This document shows positions 51,754 through 61,761 of a DNA stretch of 64,000 nt, one piece after another. The stretch spans positions 3,052,501-3,116,500 of the forward strand of contig NZ_CP030028.1 of NCBI RefSeq assembly GCF_003586445.1, read 5' to 3'. The translations under genes were made by a program, and so were the position numbers. Origin of the DNA: Bacillus sp. Y1. GTDB lineage: Bacteria; Bacillota; Bacilli; Bacillales; Cytobacillaceae. The stretch's first letter is position 1; the number at the start of each line of letters is the position of its first letter. The notes beneath the pieces were generated by a model. That model was given only the letters and a program-made list of their open reading frames with translations, searched no databases and was not told where the DNA came from.

Positions 51754-51896
51754 AGTTATTTTTCCTCCTTAATTTAAACACCTATATCATTATTTTGTAC
51801 TTAGATTTATATTTTAAAGTTGTTTTTGTAATTTTTTTGAGTGAAGGAATGATCGAGAGAATAAAACGGAGTTAATTATCATGGTTTCATTCCAAA

Positions 51897-51931
51897 GAAA
51901 AAGGTGATGCTTATATCAATGCATCACCTTA
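51897..51931 (-). terminator. terminator after the second csp gene
   Basis: AAGGTGATGC / GCATCACCTT 10-bp stem followed by TTTTCTTTGG on the minus strand, downstream of the csp at 51946-52146. Confidence 0.88.
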
Positions 51932-51945
51932 AATGACTCAATATA

Positions 51946-52146
51946 TTAAGCTTTTTGAACGTTAGAAGCTTGTGGTCCACGGTTGCCTTCAACGATTTCG
52001 AAAGTAACTTCTTGGCCTTCTTCTAAAGTTTTGAAGCCTTCTGATTGGATTGCTGAGAAGTGTACGAATACATCTTGACCTTCAGCTGATTCGATGAATC
52101 CGAAACCTTTTTCTGCATTAAACCATTTAACTTTACCTGTGTTCAT
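51946..52146 (-). CDS. cold-shock protein (CSD family), second copy
   Basis: A 66-residue cold-shock domain protein, very similar to the copy at 50004: [32 protein letters not shown] with RNP1 and RNP2 intact and RGPQASNVQ at the end. ATG at 52146 after GGAGG; the longer frame to 52176 is not supported. The 52147-52330 region upstream, between it and folD, holds a long hairpin. RNA chaperone role, cold-induced by expectation. Confidence 0.95.
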   Translation of the reverse strand: MNTGKVKWFNAEKGFGFIESAEGQDVFVHFSAIQSEGFKTLEEGQEVTFEIVEGNRGPQASNVQKA

Positions 52147-52210
52147 GTGTAAAACCTCCAAAAAATTGTTCACCATAAGTACTAAATATATAGATCAAAA
52201 ACGTAAAAAG

Positions 52211-52258
52211 ACGTAACTGCAAGGAAGGGAAGAAAATCGACCACATCCTGCAGTTACG
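52211..52258 (-). terminator. hairpin between folD and the csp gene (folD terminator or csp leader)
   Basis: CGTAACTGCAGGA / TCCTTGCAGTTACG, 13-bp stem with one bulged base and a loop of about 20, followed by TCTTTTT on the minus strand. Most simply the folD terminator, but it lies in the 5' leader of the csp gene and could also affect its expression. Confidence 0.7.
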
Positions 52259-52337
52259 ACCACTTAACCAAAAATATATACCGAACTTTATAGCGTTAAC
52301 TTAATATTAATCCAATATCCCGAATAAGTCAAGAAGA

Positions 52338-53213
52338 TTAAATGGATTGAACTACTTCATTTTCCACTTTCGACTGAAATCTGCGTTCTGCCGAATCGAC
52401 TGTATGTTTTAATAGCATGGCGATCGTTACAGGTCCAACACCACCAGGAACTGGTGTAATAGCGGATGCTTTTTCAAAACAAGAATCGTATTCAACATCC
52501 CCAATGTTTCCTGGGTTATAGCCAGCATCTAAAATCACTGACCCTTCCTTCACCCATTCACCCTTAATAAAGTTAGGCTTACCTACTGCTGCAACAACAA
52601 TATCGGCTTGTTTCACAATGTCTGGTAAGTTATTTGTATATGAATGGCATGTAGTTACAGTTGCATTTTCATTTAATAGTAAAGCTGATACTGGTTTACC
52701 AAGAATTGGACTTCTCCCTACAACAACGGCATGCTTTCCTTGTACAGGAATTCCGTATTCTTTAATAATTGTTAAAATTGCAGCTGGTGTACAAGAAGGA
52801 AACACCCCAAACCCTAATGCTGTTTGTCCATAACCAAAGCTAGTAACACCGTCAACATCCTTTTCAATACTGATTGTATCGAACGCTTTTCTTTCGTCAA
52901 CATGCTTAGGCACTGGGTGCTGAAGGAGAATCCCATTTACATTTTCATCGTTATTTAATTCAGTAATTGTGGCCAAAAGCTCCTCAGTAGTTGTGGTAGC
53001 TGGCAAATGAATTTTTTTCGATACAATTCCTAATTTCTCACATGCATTTCCCTTCATCTTCACATATGTGGCAGAAGAAGGATCATCACCAACTAGAATT
53101 GTAGCCAAACAAGGAGTAACTCCTGCTTCCTTGAGCTTTTCCACTCTTTCCTTAAGAGAATTTTTGACTTTGTTTGCTACCATCTGACCATCCAAAATAA
53201 CAGGTTTCGTCAC
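52338..53213 (-). CDS. folD: bifunctional methylene-THF dehydrogenase/cyclohydrolase
   Basis: Interconverts 5,10-methylene-THF and 10-formyl-THF, feeding purine and formylmethionine synthesis. The 291-residue protein has the substrate-lysine region YVKMKGNACEKLGI, the HPVPKHVDERKAFDTISIEKDVDG motif and the Rossmann GRSPILGKPVSALLLNENATVT motif. Preceded by a ZTP riboswitch, which fits: ZTP accumulates when 10-formyl-THF is short. The C-terminal EVVQSI tail is family-typical. Confidence 0.97.
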   Translation of the reverse strand: MTKPVILDGQMVANKVKNSLKERVEKLKEAGVTPCLATILVGDDPSSATYVKMKGNACEKLGIVSKKIHLPATTTTEELLATITELNNDENVNGILLQHPVPKHVDERKAFDTISIEKDVDGVTSFGYGQTALGFGVFPSCTPAAILTIIKEYGIPVQGKHAVVVGRSPILGKPVSALLLNENATVTTCHSYTNNLPDIVKQADIVVAAVGKPNFIKGEWVKEGSVILDAGYNPGNIGDVEYDSCFEKASAITPVPGGVGPVTIAMLLKHTVDSAERRFQSKVENEVVQSI

Positions 53214-53261
53214 GTTAACCCCTCCATATATTAGAAAAAGAGACAGACCTACGCCTTCTCT

Positions 53262-53336
53262 CTGCCCAGACGACCGGCTTAACAGCGACGCAGCTCCCCT
53301 GTGGTTGCTTCCACATTTGTCGTCAGTTACTGCGAT
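53262..53336 (-). ncRNA. ZTP (pfl) riboswitch of folD
   Basis: On the minus strand: CAGTAACTGACGAC ... GGGGAGCTGCG ... GTCGTCTGGGCA. The 3' CTGGGCA, the CAGGGGAG segment after a hairpin (GTGGAAGCAACCAC), and the 5' ACTGACG half-site are the conserved parts of the pfl/ZTP motif. It lies 50 bp upstream of folD, a known target, with an AGAGA/TCTCT-T5 element following that could be the expression platform. Confidence 0.9.
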
Positions 53337-53441
53337 TTTTAATAAACTTTGTTAATTCATGCTTATTATATTCTTAAAACACATATATTTCAACCAAATA
53401 ATATATTAACGTTCGGGTTTTTCTCACATACATATAGAAAA

Positions 53442-53464
53442 CGGACAACTATTGTTGTCCGTTA
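53442..53464 (-). terminator. stand-alone hairpin with T-run, minus strand
   Basis: AACGGACAAC-AATA-GTTGTCCGTT perfect 10-bp hairpin followed by TTCT on the minus strand, not behind any coding gene; it would terminate a transcript coming from the structured stretch at 53465-53620. Confidence 0.6.
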
Positions 53465-53514
53465 TGCAAACTCTTTTGAGATATGATTGGTTGTAGTAAT
53501 TTACCTAATACAAT

Positions 53515-53605
53515 GAAAGCCCTACCTCTCTTCCATCCTTACGGCTCCTAGACCGCGCCAGTGTGAATCAGGCCCTGTAATTTCTTCAGGGAATGACACT
53601 CTTGT
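53515..53605. other. GC-rich structured intergenic stretch, possible small RNA
   Basis: In the 666-bp gap between glpD and folD, about 90 bp stand out as GC-rich with hairpin potential (CCCTG-TAATTTCTT-CAGGG at 53573-53591). A minus-strand transcript would end at the terminator 53442-53464; on the plus strand TTGGTT-N16-TACAAT (about 53489-53516) could act as a promoter. No ORF. I do not recognise a known RNA family. Confidence 0.4.
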
Positions 53606-53854
53606 AAACTTAACTCTAAATCATTTTTTTGGAAATGAGTAAATAAAGTGAAAATACGAAAAAAAAGAAGGATTGTTGGGGAAACCGTCTAATGTAATTT
53701 TCTAATGGTATCATGGAATACCATTCTGAAGAGTATCAATTGTATTACAAACATTTTTTTCCTTGTTGAAGTTTAATAATTATTATCCGTTTAAAATAAC
53801 AATCCACCTCAAAAAAGCAACAAAATTTATTATATAACATTTTTTTACTTTTGT

Positions 53855-53881
53855 CAAAAAAGCTCCCCATAAAGGAGAGCT
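53855..53881 (-). terminator. terminator of glpD
   Basis: AGCTCTCC-TTTAT-GGGGAGCT hairpin followed by T6 on the minus strand; the stem begins inside the stop codon region at 53880. Confidence 0.92.
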
Positions 53882-55559
53882 ATGCTAATTTTTCATTAGT
53901 TTGATCATCAATGGGAACTGTTGCATATAACACTTCAATTTCCAATTCCTTCTGATACTTCTGTTTGATTTCTTTATTCCACTCAAGTTCTTCAGCCATG
54001 AAATCAATCACTTGATCTTTATATGTTTTTACAGTCTCTATGTCAAAAAGAAGAGCCCCTGTTCTCCGGTTGAAGAAGTCAATCGGTGAATACGCCATTT
54101 CATGATCGACTGCGTATTTTAATTGTGCAAATAATGTTACAGGCATTTGATATTTCTTTGCTTGTTCTTTATTATTTTTAATAACCTCAAGTAGTTTAGG
54201 CACGTTGGAGCCATACATTTTAGTCAATTTCGTTGCGTCTTCGGTTGATAGTCCTCCTTCAACTCCCTTTTTGACTTGATTAGAAATATACATATTAAAT
54301 CCTCTACTACCTCCAACATCGCCTCCAGAAATAGGATAATCCTTGGTGCGACAACTAGAAAATTTCTCTCCTAATTCTTCACTGTATTTTTTGGATAATA
54401 AGTCAACCACTGTTTCCGCCATTTTTCTATAGCCTGTTAACTTGCCACCTGCGATCGTAATCAAACCTGATTTTGATTCCCATATTTCGTCTTTTCTTGA
54501 AATTTCAGAAGGATTTTTCCCTTCCTCCCATATTAATGGTCTCACTCCGGCCCAATTCGATTCAATATCATCAACAGAAATATGAACCGTTGGAAACATA
54601 TAGTTGATACTAGCGATAATATAATCTCGATCGCTTGTTGTCATTCTAGGCTGGGCAATGGAGTCGTTATAGAAGGTATCTGTCGTACCTACATAAGTTT
54701 TTCCATCCCTAGGGATGGCGAAAACCATTCTACCGTCCGGTGTATCAAAGTAAATGGCTTGTTTGAGAGGAAATCTTTCTTGATCAATAACAATATGCAC
54801 ACCTTTGGAAAGCTTTAGCACCTTCCCAGATTTGGATCGATCAAGTTCTCGAATACTATCCACCCAAGGACCAGCAGCATTTATCACTTTCTTTGCCCGA
54901 ATTTCATATGATTCTCCACTAATTAAATCACTTACTTTCGCGCCAACAATTTTACCATGTTCATAAACGAGTTTTTCTACCTTTGTATAATTAATCGCAC
55001 ATGCACCCTTGTCAACCGCTGCCTTCATTACTTCTATTGTAAGCCTTGCATCATCCGTACGATATTCGACATAATAACCGCCACCCTTTAACCCATCCTG
55101 CCTCACAAGTGGTTCCTTAGTAAGAGTTTCATTCGCAGAGAACATCATTCTTCTCTCCGACTTTTTTACTCCTGCTAAAAAATCATACACACGCAACCCT
55201 AAAGAGGTACTAAACTTTCCAAACGTTCCTCCTTGGTGAAAAGGAAGCAGCATCCATTCCGGGGTAGTTACATGTGGACCATTCTCATAAACTATGGCCC
55301 TCTCCTTACCAACCTCAGCGACCATTTTTACCTGAAATTGCTTTAAATAACGCAATCCACCATGAACTAGTTTTGTTGATCTGCTGGAAGTTCCAGCAGA
55401 AAAGTCTTGCATATCAACAACCGCCGTTTTCATTCCTCGAAGGGAGGCATCTAGCGAAATTCCAGCACCTGTAATTCCCCCACCAATGACTAATACATCA
55501 TAATGCTTTGTTGAAAGTTCACTTACTAAATGTTTTCGATTTTTATTTGAAAAGATCAT
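53880..55559 (-). CDS. glpD: aerobic glycerol-3-phosphate dehydrogenase
   Basis: FAD enzyme oxidising glycerol-3-phosphate to DHAP and passing electrons to menaquinone. The 559-residue protein has the FAD-binding [17 protein letters not shown] near the N-terminus, [16 protein letters not shown], and the C-terminal DAO-family tail. ATG start after AGGGGGAAATAGGG. Preceded by a GlpP-type leader attenuator with the GGAGA repeats; expression needs GlpP plus glycerol-3-phosphate, like glpFK. Confidence 0.95.
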   Translation of the reverse strand: MIFSNKNRKHLVSELSTKHYDVLVIGGGITGAGISLDASLRGMKTAVVDMQDFSAGTSSRSTKLVHGGLRYLKQFQVKMVAEVGKERAIVYENGPHVTTPEWMLLPFHQGGTFGKFSTSLGLRVYDFLAGVKKSERRMMFSANETLTKEPLVRQDGLKGGGYYVEYRTDDARLTIEVMKAAVDKGACAINYTKVEKLVYEHGKIVGAKVSDLISGESYEIRAKKVINAAGPWVDSIRELDRSKSGKVLKLSKGVHIVIDQERFPLKQAIYFDTPDGRMVFAIPRDGKTYVGTTDTFYNDSIAQPRMTTSDRDYIIASINYMFPTVHISVDDIESNWAGVRPLIWEEGKNPSEISRKDEIWESKSGLITIAGGKLTGYRKMAETVVDLLSKKYSEELGEKFSSCRTKDYPISGGDVGGSRGFNMYISNQVKKGVEGGLSTEDATKLTKMYGSNVPKLLEVIKNNKEQAKKYQMPVTLFAQLKYAVDHEMAYSPIDFFNRRTGALLFDIETVKTYKDQVIDFMAEELEWNKEIKQKYQKELEIEVLYATVPIDDQTNEKLA

Positions 55560-55592
55560 CCCTATTTCCCCCTATTTCTAATTAGAATGAAT

Positions 55593-55655
55593 AAAAAAGA
55601 CCACAAAATACACTATCCAAAAAGATAATGATTTTGTGGTCTCTCCGATTTCTCC
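55593..55655 (-). promoter_or_regulatory. GlpP-dependent leader attenuator of glpD
   Basis: Minus strand: GGAGAAATCGGAGA (55655-55642) then the terminator stem AGACCACAAAAT / ATTTTGTGGTCT (12 bp) and T6 just before glpD. In B. subtilis GlpP bound to glycerol-3-phosphate prevents termination in the glpD leader; here the same layout is present. Confidence 0.85.
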
Positions 55656-55679
55656 AACCTGAATTATTAACTTATTTTT

Positions 55680-55708
55680 AGTATACCAAACTGTATGTCA
55701 CTGGTAAA
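55680..55708 (-). promoter_or_regulatory. promoter of glpD
   Basis: TTTACC (55708-55703), 17-bp spacer, TATACT (55685-55680) on the minus strand, immediately upstream of the attenuator. Confidence 0.6.
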
Positions 55709-55727
55709 CATTTATCAATTCAATATA

Positions 55728-57230
<1,503 letters not shown>

Positions 57231-57247
57231 CTAATAATAGATTAAAT

Positions 57248-58069
57248 TTAAGCTGCTTGTGAGGCAGTCGTATTACTTGATTGTTTTTTACCAAAAACAT
57301 ATGATAATGAAAGAACCACTATTGAAGCGCCTACTACCGGCCAAGTGTAGGAACCTGCTTCTCCTAGAAAGACTGTTTTGTAGAAAACTGCTCCTAATGC
57401 ACCACCAAGAATTGGGCCAACAACTGGTATCCAGGAATAGGCCCAGTTCGAACCACCCTTTCCTGGGATGGGAAGTAGAAAATGCGCAATTCTTGGACCT
57501 AGATCACGAGCGGGGTTAATCGCATACCCGGTAGTTCCTCCAAGTGACATACCAATAACCACAATTAAAAGCCCCACTGCAATCGGATTTAGTCCTTCTG
57601 TGAAATTATTTGCTCCGATAAATAATAATCCTAATACTAAAATAAAAGTACCGAACATCTCACTAAATACGTTTGAGAACGTATGTGGAATAGCAGGACC
57701 AGTTGCAAACACACCTAGCTTCGTGCCAGGGTCTTCTGTACCTTTCCAATGAGGAAAATAATGTAAAAATACTAAAGTAGCTCCTATTATAGCACCAAGC
57801 AATTGAGCAATTATGTAACTCGGTACATCTGCCCAAGGAAAACTTCCATTCACCGCAAGCGCAACCGTTACAGCAGGATTTAAATGCGCCCCACTAATAG
57901 AGCCTACTGCAAAAACAGCCATTGTTACTGCTAGACCCCACGCTAGAGTAATCACAATCCAACCAGGATTGTTTGAGTAACTCCCCTTCAGAGAAGAACC
58001 CGCTCCAATTCCCGCACCAAACACAATCAAAATCATTGTTCCAATCACTTCACCTAAAAACGGCGACAT
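57248..58069 (-). CDS. glpF: glycerol uptake facilitator
   Basis: Aquaglyceroporin that lets glycerol into the cell. The 273-residue protein has six hydrophobic helices and both NPA motifs (GAHLNPAVT and GYAINPARDLGPR; the second reads NPAR as in most aquaglyceroporins). ATG at 58069 follows AAGAAAGGGG by seven bases. First gene of glpFK with a cre site over its promoter and a GlpP-dependent attenuator in its leader. Confidence 0.95.
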   Translation of the reverse strand: MSPFLGEVIGTMILIVFGAGIGAGSSLKGSYSNNPGWIVITLAWGLAVTMAVFAVGSISGAHLNPAVTVALAVNGSFPWADVPSYIIAQLLGAIIGATLVFLHYFPHWKGTEDPGTKLGVFATGPAIPHTFSNVFSEMFGTFILVLGLLFIGANNFTEGLNPIAVGLLIVVIGMSLGGTTGYAINPARDLGPRIAHFLLPIPGKGGSNWAYSWIPVVGPILGGALGAVFYKTVFLGEAGSYTWPVVGASIVVLSLSYVFGKKQSSNTTASQAA

Positions 58070-58119
58070 ACACATACCCCTTTCTTATTTAAAAATTTCA
58101 AGCCATCACTTTGGAACAT

Positions 58120-58181
58120 CAAAAAAAAGACCCACGACAGAATACACCATTTAGGTAATCTGCGTGAGTCTCCTATTCTCC
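58120..58181 (-). promoter_or_regulatory. GlpP-dependent leader attenuator of glpFK
   Basis: Minus strand: GGAGAATAGGAGA (58181-58169), then stem AGACTCACGCAGA / TCTGTCGTGGGTCT with a loop of about 17, then T7. Same layout and the same paired GGAGA motif as the glpD leader. Confidence 0.87.
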
Positions 58182-58207
58182 GTCACAAATGATTAACTTG
58201 TATTTAC

Positions 58208-58236
58208 AGTATATAAATCTTTGAAAACGCTGTCAA
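58208..58236 (-). promoter_or_regulatory. glpFK promoter with overlapping cre site
   Basis: TTGACA (58236-58231), 17-bp spacer, TATACT (58213-58208) on the minus strand. On the plus strand TGAAAACGCTGTCA (58222-58235) is a perfect match to the CcpA cre consensus and covers the -35, so carbon catabolite repression of glycerol use is expected. Confidence 0.85.
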
Positions 58237-58281
58237 TAACTATATGAAAAAATTGCTAAAATTTATAAATATTTTAGTAGA

Positions 58282-58824
58282 TTAAAATAAGTCCCATAGT
58301 TCCTTTTTCGAAGTTGTTATTGACGTAGCGCCAGCCTTTAATGCATTATTTACTTCATCAAACGTACGAATAAGACCTCCAGCAAAAATTGGAGTATCAA
58401 GTCTATTTTTTACTTCTTTTATCATCCAGGGCATAGCTCCTGGAAGTACTTCAATATAATCTGGCCTCGTTTTATTCACAAGCTTATAGCTCTTTTCTAG
58501 TGCATGAGAATCAATTAAAAAAATTCTTTGAACAGCAATTACCCCTTTTTGTTTTGCTTTTAAAATGACACTTGATTTGGTAGAAATAATTCCATACGGC
58601 TTAATTTCCTGACAAATATATTCTGTTCCATAATCATCATTTTTCAGACCATGAATCATATCAACATGGTAGATCATATCCTTTCCATGTGCCTTAGCCA
58701 ATTGATTAATGTTTTTCAACTGAGCGATATGCGTTTCAAGGAATACCCCTACTCGATACGGGCTTTTTAAAAATAACTCAAAATCCTTTAAATTTGATGA
58801 TGCTGGCAATATTTTTTGGTCCAT
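58282..58824 (-). CDS. glpP: glycerol-3-phosphate-responsive antiterminator
   Basis: RNA-binding antiterminator that, when bound to glycerol-3-phosphate, lets transcription pass the leader terminators of glpFK and glpD. The 180-residue barrel-like protein matches GlpP: ILPASSNLKDFELFLKSPY, VDMIHGLKNDDYGTEYI, LPGAMPWMIKEV, and the C-terminal AGATSITTSKKELWDLF phosphate-site region. ATG at 58824 after AAGGATG. Its targets, with the GGAGA-repeat leaders, are on either side in this window. Confidence 0.95.
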   Translation of the reverse strand: MDQKILPASSNLKDFELFLKSPYRVGVFLETHIAQLKNINQLAKAHGKDMIYHVDMIHGLKNDDYGTEYICQEIKPYGIISTKSSVILKAKQKGVIAVQRIFLIDSHALEKSYKLVNKTRPDYIEVLPGAMPWMIKEVKNRLDTPIFAGGLIRTFDEVNNALKAGATSITTSKKELWDLF

Positions 58825-58904
58825 CTTCTCACATCCTTATTTATTATCTTATTTTGTATGTACGTAATTCTCAAGGACTTTTTAAAGACGGGTAAATTAT
58901 GCAA

Positions 58905-58942
58905 ATAAAAAAGTCAACCTTTGAACCGGTTGACTTTTTTCT
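58905..58942. terminator. terminator between ku and glpP
   Basis: AAAAAGTCAACC / GGTTGACTTTTT perfect 12-bp hairpin with flanking A- and T-runs, directly after the ku stop at 58944. Confidence 0.93.
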
Positions 58943-58943
58943 C

Positions 58944-59783
58944 TTATGCCTGTTTTTTTGTTTTGACTGTCGTTCGTTTTTTCTTAGGAGCTTCTGTCGT
59001 CGCTTGTTTCGGTTTTGTTTTATCGATTGACGCTTGTAGTGCAGCCATTAAATCTGTGACATTTGACTTTTGTTCTTTTTCTACTGGCGTAACAATTTCT
59101 TTACCTGAACGCTTAGATTCAATCAGTTCTATCAATGCGGTTCGATAATCATCCGTATATTTTTCCGGATTAAACGTTGTAGTTAATTGATCGATCAACA
59201 TTATTGCGGTATCAAGTTCTTTTTCTGTTACTTTATCTTCCGCAGGAACATTTGGAACATCAGCAGCAGATCTTACCTCATCTGGAAAATGGATCGTTTC
59301 CATTACTAATGAATTTTCATACACACGTATGACAGCCATCTGTTCTTTTGATCGAATGATAATTTTTGCTAATCCAACCTTTTCCGATTCTTGAAGCGCC
59401 TTTCTTAGTAAGGAATAGGCTTTTCCGCCCCCATCACTCGGGGACATATAATAGCTTCGATCATAATAGATTGGATCAATCTCCTCCATTTTTACGAAAT
59501 CTATAATCTCAACTGCCTTTTCTTCATTCTCTTTTTTTAATTTATTAAAATCCTCGTCTTCAAGAATGACGAACTTCCCTTTTGTGTATTCATATGCTCG
59601 AACAATTTCCTCTTGCTTCACTTCTTCATCGCAAACAGGACAAGTTTTTTCATATTTAATTGGAGAGTGACATTTCTTGTGCAATGTCCGAAGTTTAATA
59701 TCCTTATCTTCTGTTGCCGAATGAAGCTTGATGGGGATATTTACGAGCCCAAAGCTGATACTCCCTTTCCAAATTGTATGCAT
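58944..59783 (-). CDS. ku: DNA end-binding protein Ku
   Basis: Homodimeric ring that binds broken DNA ends and recruits LigD for non-homologous end joining, important for spores during long dormancy. The 279-residue protein has the bacterial Ku core (WKGSISFGLVNIPIKLHSATEDKDI, RAYEYTKGKFVILEDEDF) and a Lys/Thr-rich C-terminal tail (APKKKRTTVKTKKQ) that contacts LigD and DNA. ATG at 59783 is seven bases after GGAG; the ATG two codons earlier overlaps it. Divergent from ligD with 130 bp between. Confidence 0.95.
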   Translation of the reverse strand: MHTIWKGSISFGLVNIPIKLHSATEDKDIKLRTLHKKCHSPIKYEKTCPVCDEEVKQEEIVRAYEYTKGKFVILEDEDFNKLKKENEEKAVEIIDFVKMEEIDPIYYDRSYYMSPSDGGGKAYSLLRKALQESEKVGLAKIIIRSKEQMAVIRVYENSLVMETIHFPDEVRSAADVPNVPAEDKVTEKELDTAIMLIDQLTTTFNPEKYTDDYRTALIELIESKRSGKEIVTPVEKEQKSNVTDLMAALQASIDKTKPKQATTEAPKKKRTTVKTKKQA

Positions 59784-59915
59784 GTGCATTCTCCATTCCT
59801 ATTAGCCATTTTTATTATTTTTTCTTTAAAAAGACACATTATCCTACTTACTATTTGGAAAAAGAGTAAGTAAATGATGATATAGGAAAACTAAAAGGTA
59901 AGGAGAGTGATTCGT

Positions 59916-61745
59916 GTGAAACCAATGCTACCTACTTTAACATTCGAGGTACCACAGGGTGATAATTGGAACTACGAAGTAAAATACGATGGCTTTCGTG
60001 CGCTTTTATTTTGGGATAAGGAAATAAAATTGATAAGCAGAAACGGAAACTCCTTACTTGAAATTTTTCCAGAAATTAAACTTTACCTAGAAAAAAACAA
60101 TGAATTGTTTAAAGAATTTCTACCCTTGGTGCTCGACGGGGAGTTAGTGTATCTTGAAAATGAATATAAAGCGCATTTTAGCAGCATTCAAGTTCGAGGC
60201 AGAATGCGCAGCGAAAAGAAAATACTTGAAAAAGCATTGCATAATCCATGCCGTCTCCTTGTATTTGACTTATTATCATTAAACGGAAAATCTTACAGTG
60301 ATAGGAATTATGTTGATCGTAAAAAAGCACTTCTTAAGCTTTTTGAAGACTGTCACTTACCCACAGCTCCCGACCCCGTGAGTTCAGATTTAATTCAGCT
60401 AATTCCCGCTTCTAAAGATTATCAAGCCGTTTGGGAACAAGTCGTTTTACATGATGGTGAAGGAATTGTGGCCAAGCAAGATACAAATCAGTGGGAGGAA
60501 GGCAAACGAACCACTCTTTGGTTGAAGTTCAAAAACTTTAAGTATGTTTCCTGCTTTGTCACAGCATATGAAAAGTCAAATGGGTATTTTTATGTTGGAG
60601 TTTACAAGGATACCAATATATATCCAATTGGACAATTTTTATTTGGTATTAAACCCGAGGAAAAACAAGCTCTTTTTCAAATTATTAAAGAAAATAAAAC
60701 AAAAGAGGATGACCGTTTCATCTACGTTCAACCCGCTATCTGCTTAGAGATTAAGTATTTAGAACTTTATGATGAACAAATGCGCGAGCCTCATTTTGAA
60801 CGGTTTCAATTTGATCTTTCACCTGAGGATTGTACGTTTGAAAAATTTGTTCATCAGCAAAAAAATTTACCTAAGGATATTGATGTTACACATCCAGATA
60901 AGCCCTTATGGGAGAAGCCAGCGGTAAAGAAGATTGATTTTATTCGTTATTTACAGGAAATTTCACCGTATTTATTGCCATTTTTACATAACCGATTATT
61001 AACCGTTATTCGTTATCCACATGGTATGTTCGGTGAAGCTTTTTATCAAAAAAACTGTCCTGACTATGCACCTGAGTTCGTTCAAACCGCCTTACACGAT
61101 GGTATCAATTATATCGTTTGCAATAATTTAAAAACGTTATTATGGTTAGGTAACCAGCTGGCATTTGAGTTCCATATTCCTTTTCAAACTCTATCTAGTC
61201 ACGGACCAAGTGAAATTGTGTTAGATTTGGATCCTCCTTCTAAAAAGGAATTTAAACTAGCTATTAAAGCTGCTCAAATGATAAAAGAAGTTCTCGACCA
61301 TTTGAATCTTATTGGTTTTGTAAAAACGTCAGGAAATAAAGGTCTACAGATATATATCCCTCTTCCTGAAAATGAATTTTCTTACGATGATACAAGACTG
61401 TTTACGGAATTCATTGCAGAATATTTAATCTCGAAAGCACCAAATTCTTTTACTATCGAACGCTTAAAGAAAAATCGGCAAAATAAATTGTATATCGACT
61501 ATATCCAACATGCAGAAGGAAAAACCATTGTGGCACCTTATTCTGCAAGGGGAAATGATACAGCCGCTCTAGCCACTCCCTTATTTTGGGATGAAGTAAC
61601 AGACGAACTTCGTATGGAGGATTTTACGATCTTAAACATGATGAAGCGTATAAATGAAAAAGGCGACCCGTTTCAATCCTATTTCGAGACGAAACAAAAG
61701 CAGAACTTTTCACCCATTCTTGAATTTTTAAAACAAAAAAAATAG
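59916..61745 (+). CDS. ligD: ATP-dependent DNA ligase LigD (ligase plus polymerase domains)
   Basis: End-joining ligase that works with Ku. The 609-residue protein has the N-terminal ligase domain with catalytic Lys23 in EVKYDGFRA, the OB-fold region, and a C-terminal polymerase domain (about 300-600) with DLDPPSKKEF motif and the catalytic D-x-D plus metal site; the phosphoesterase domain of mycobacterial LigD is absent, as in bacilli. GTG at 59916 is about nine bases after AAGGAGA; the upstream GTG at 59907 overlaps the SD. Divergent from ku. Confidence 0.93.
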   Translation: MKPMLPTLTFEVPQGDNWNYEVKYDGFRALLFWDKEIKLISRNGNSLLEIFPEIKLYLEKNNELFKEFLPLVLDGELVYLENEYKAHFSSIQVRGRMRSEKKILEKALHNPCRLLVFDLLSLNGKSYSDRNYVDRKKALLKLFEDCHLPTAPDPVSSDLIQLIPASKDYQAVWEQVVLHDGEGIVAKQDTNQWEEGKRTTLWLKFKNFKYVSCFVTAYEKSNGYFYVGVYKDTNIYPIGQFLFGIKPEEKQALFQIIKENKTKEDDRFIYVQPAICLEIKYLELYDEQMREPHFERFQFDLSPEDCTFEKFVHQQKNLPKDIDVTHPDKPLWEKPAVKKIDFIRYLQEISPYLLPFLHNRLLTVIRYPHGMFGEAFYQKNCPDYAPEFVQTALHDGINYIVCNNLKTLLWLGNQLAFEFHIPFQTLSSHGPSEIVLDLDPPSKKEFKLAIKAAQMIKEVLDHLNLIGFVKTSGNKGLQIYIPLPENEFSYDDTRLFTEFIAEYLISKAPNSFTIERLKKNRQNKLYIDYIQHAEGKTIVAPYSARGNDTAALATPLFWDEVTDELRMEDFTILNMMKRINEKGDPFQSYFETKQKQNFSPILEFLKQKK

Positions 61746-61761
61746 CCGGGATACCCCGGCC
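61741..61761 (-). terminator. terminator after dapF and ligD
   Basis: GCCGGGGTATCCCGGC hairpin followed on the minus strand by TATTTTTTTTG; lies at the convergent gene ends. Confidence 0.85.

Noticed and set aside
53515..53605. Known riboswitch classes for the structured island
   Set aside because: No match by eye to the conserved cores of T-box, SAM, glycine, guanidine, c-di-GMP, FMN or cobalamin elements; left as unknown.
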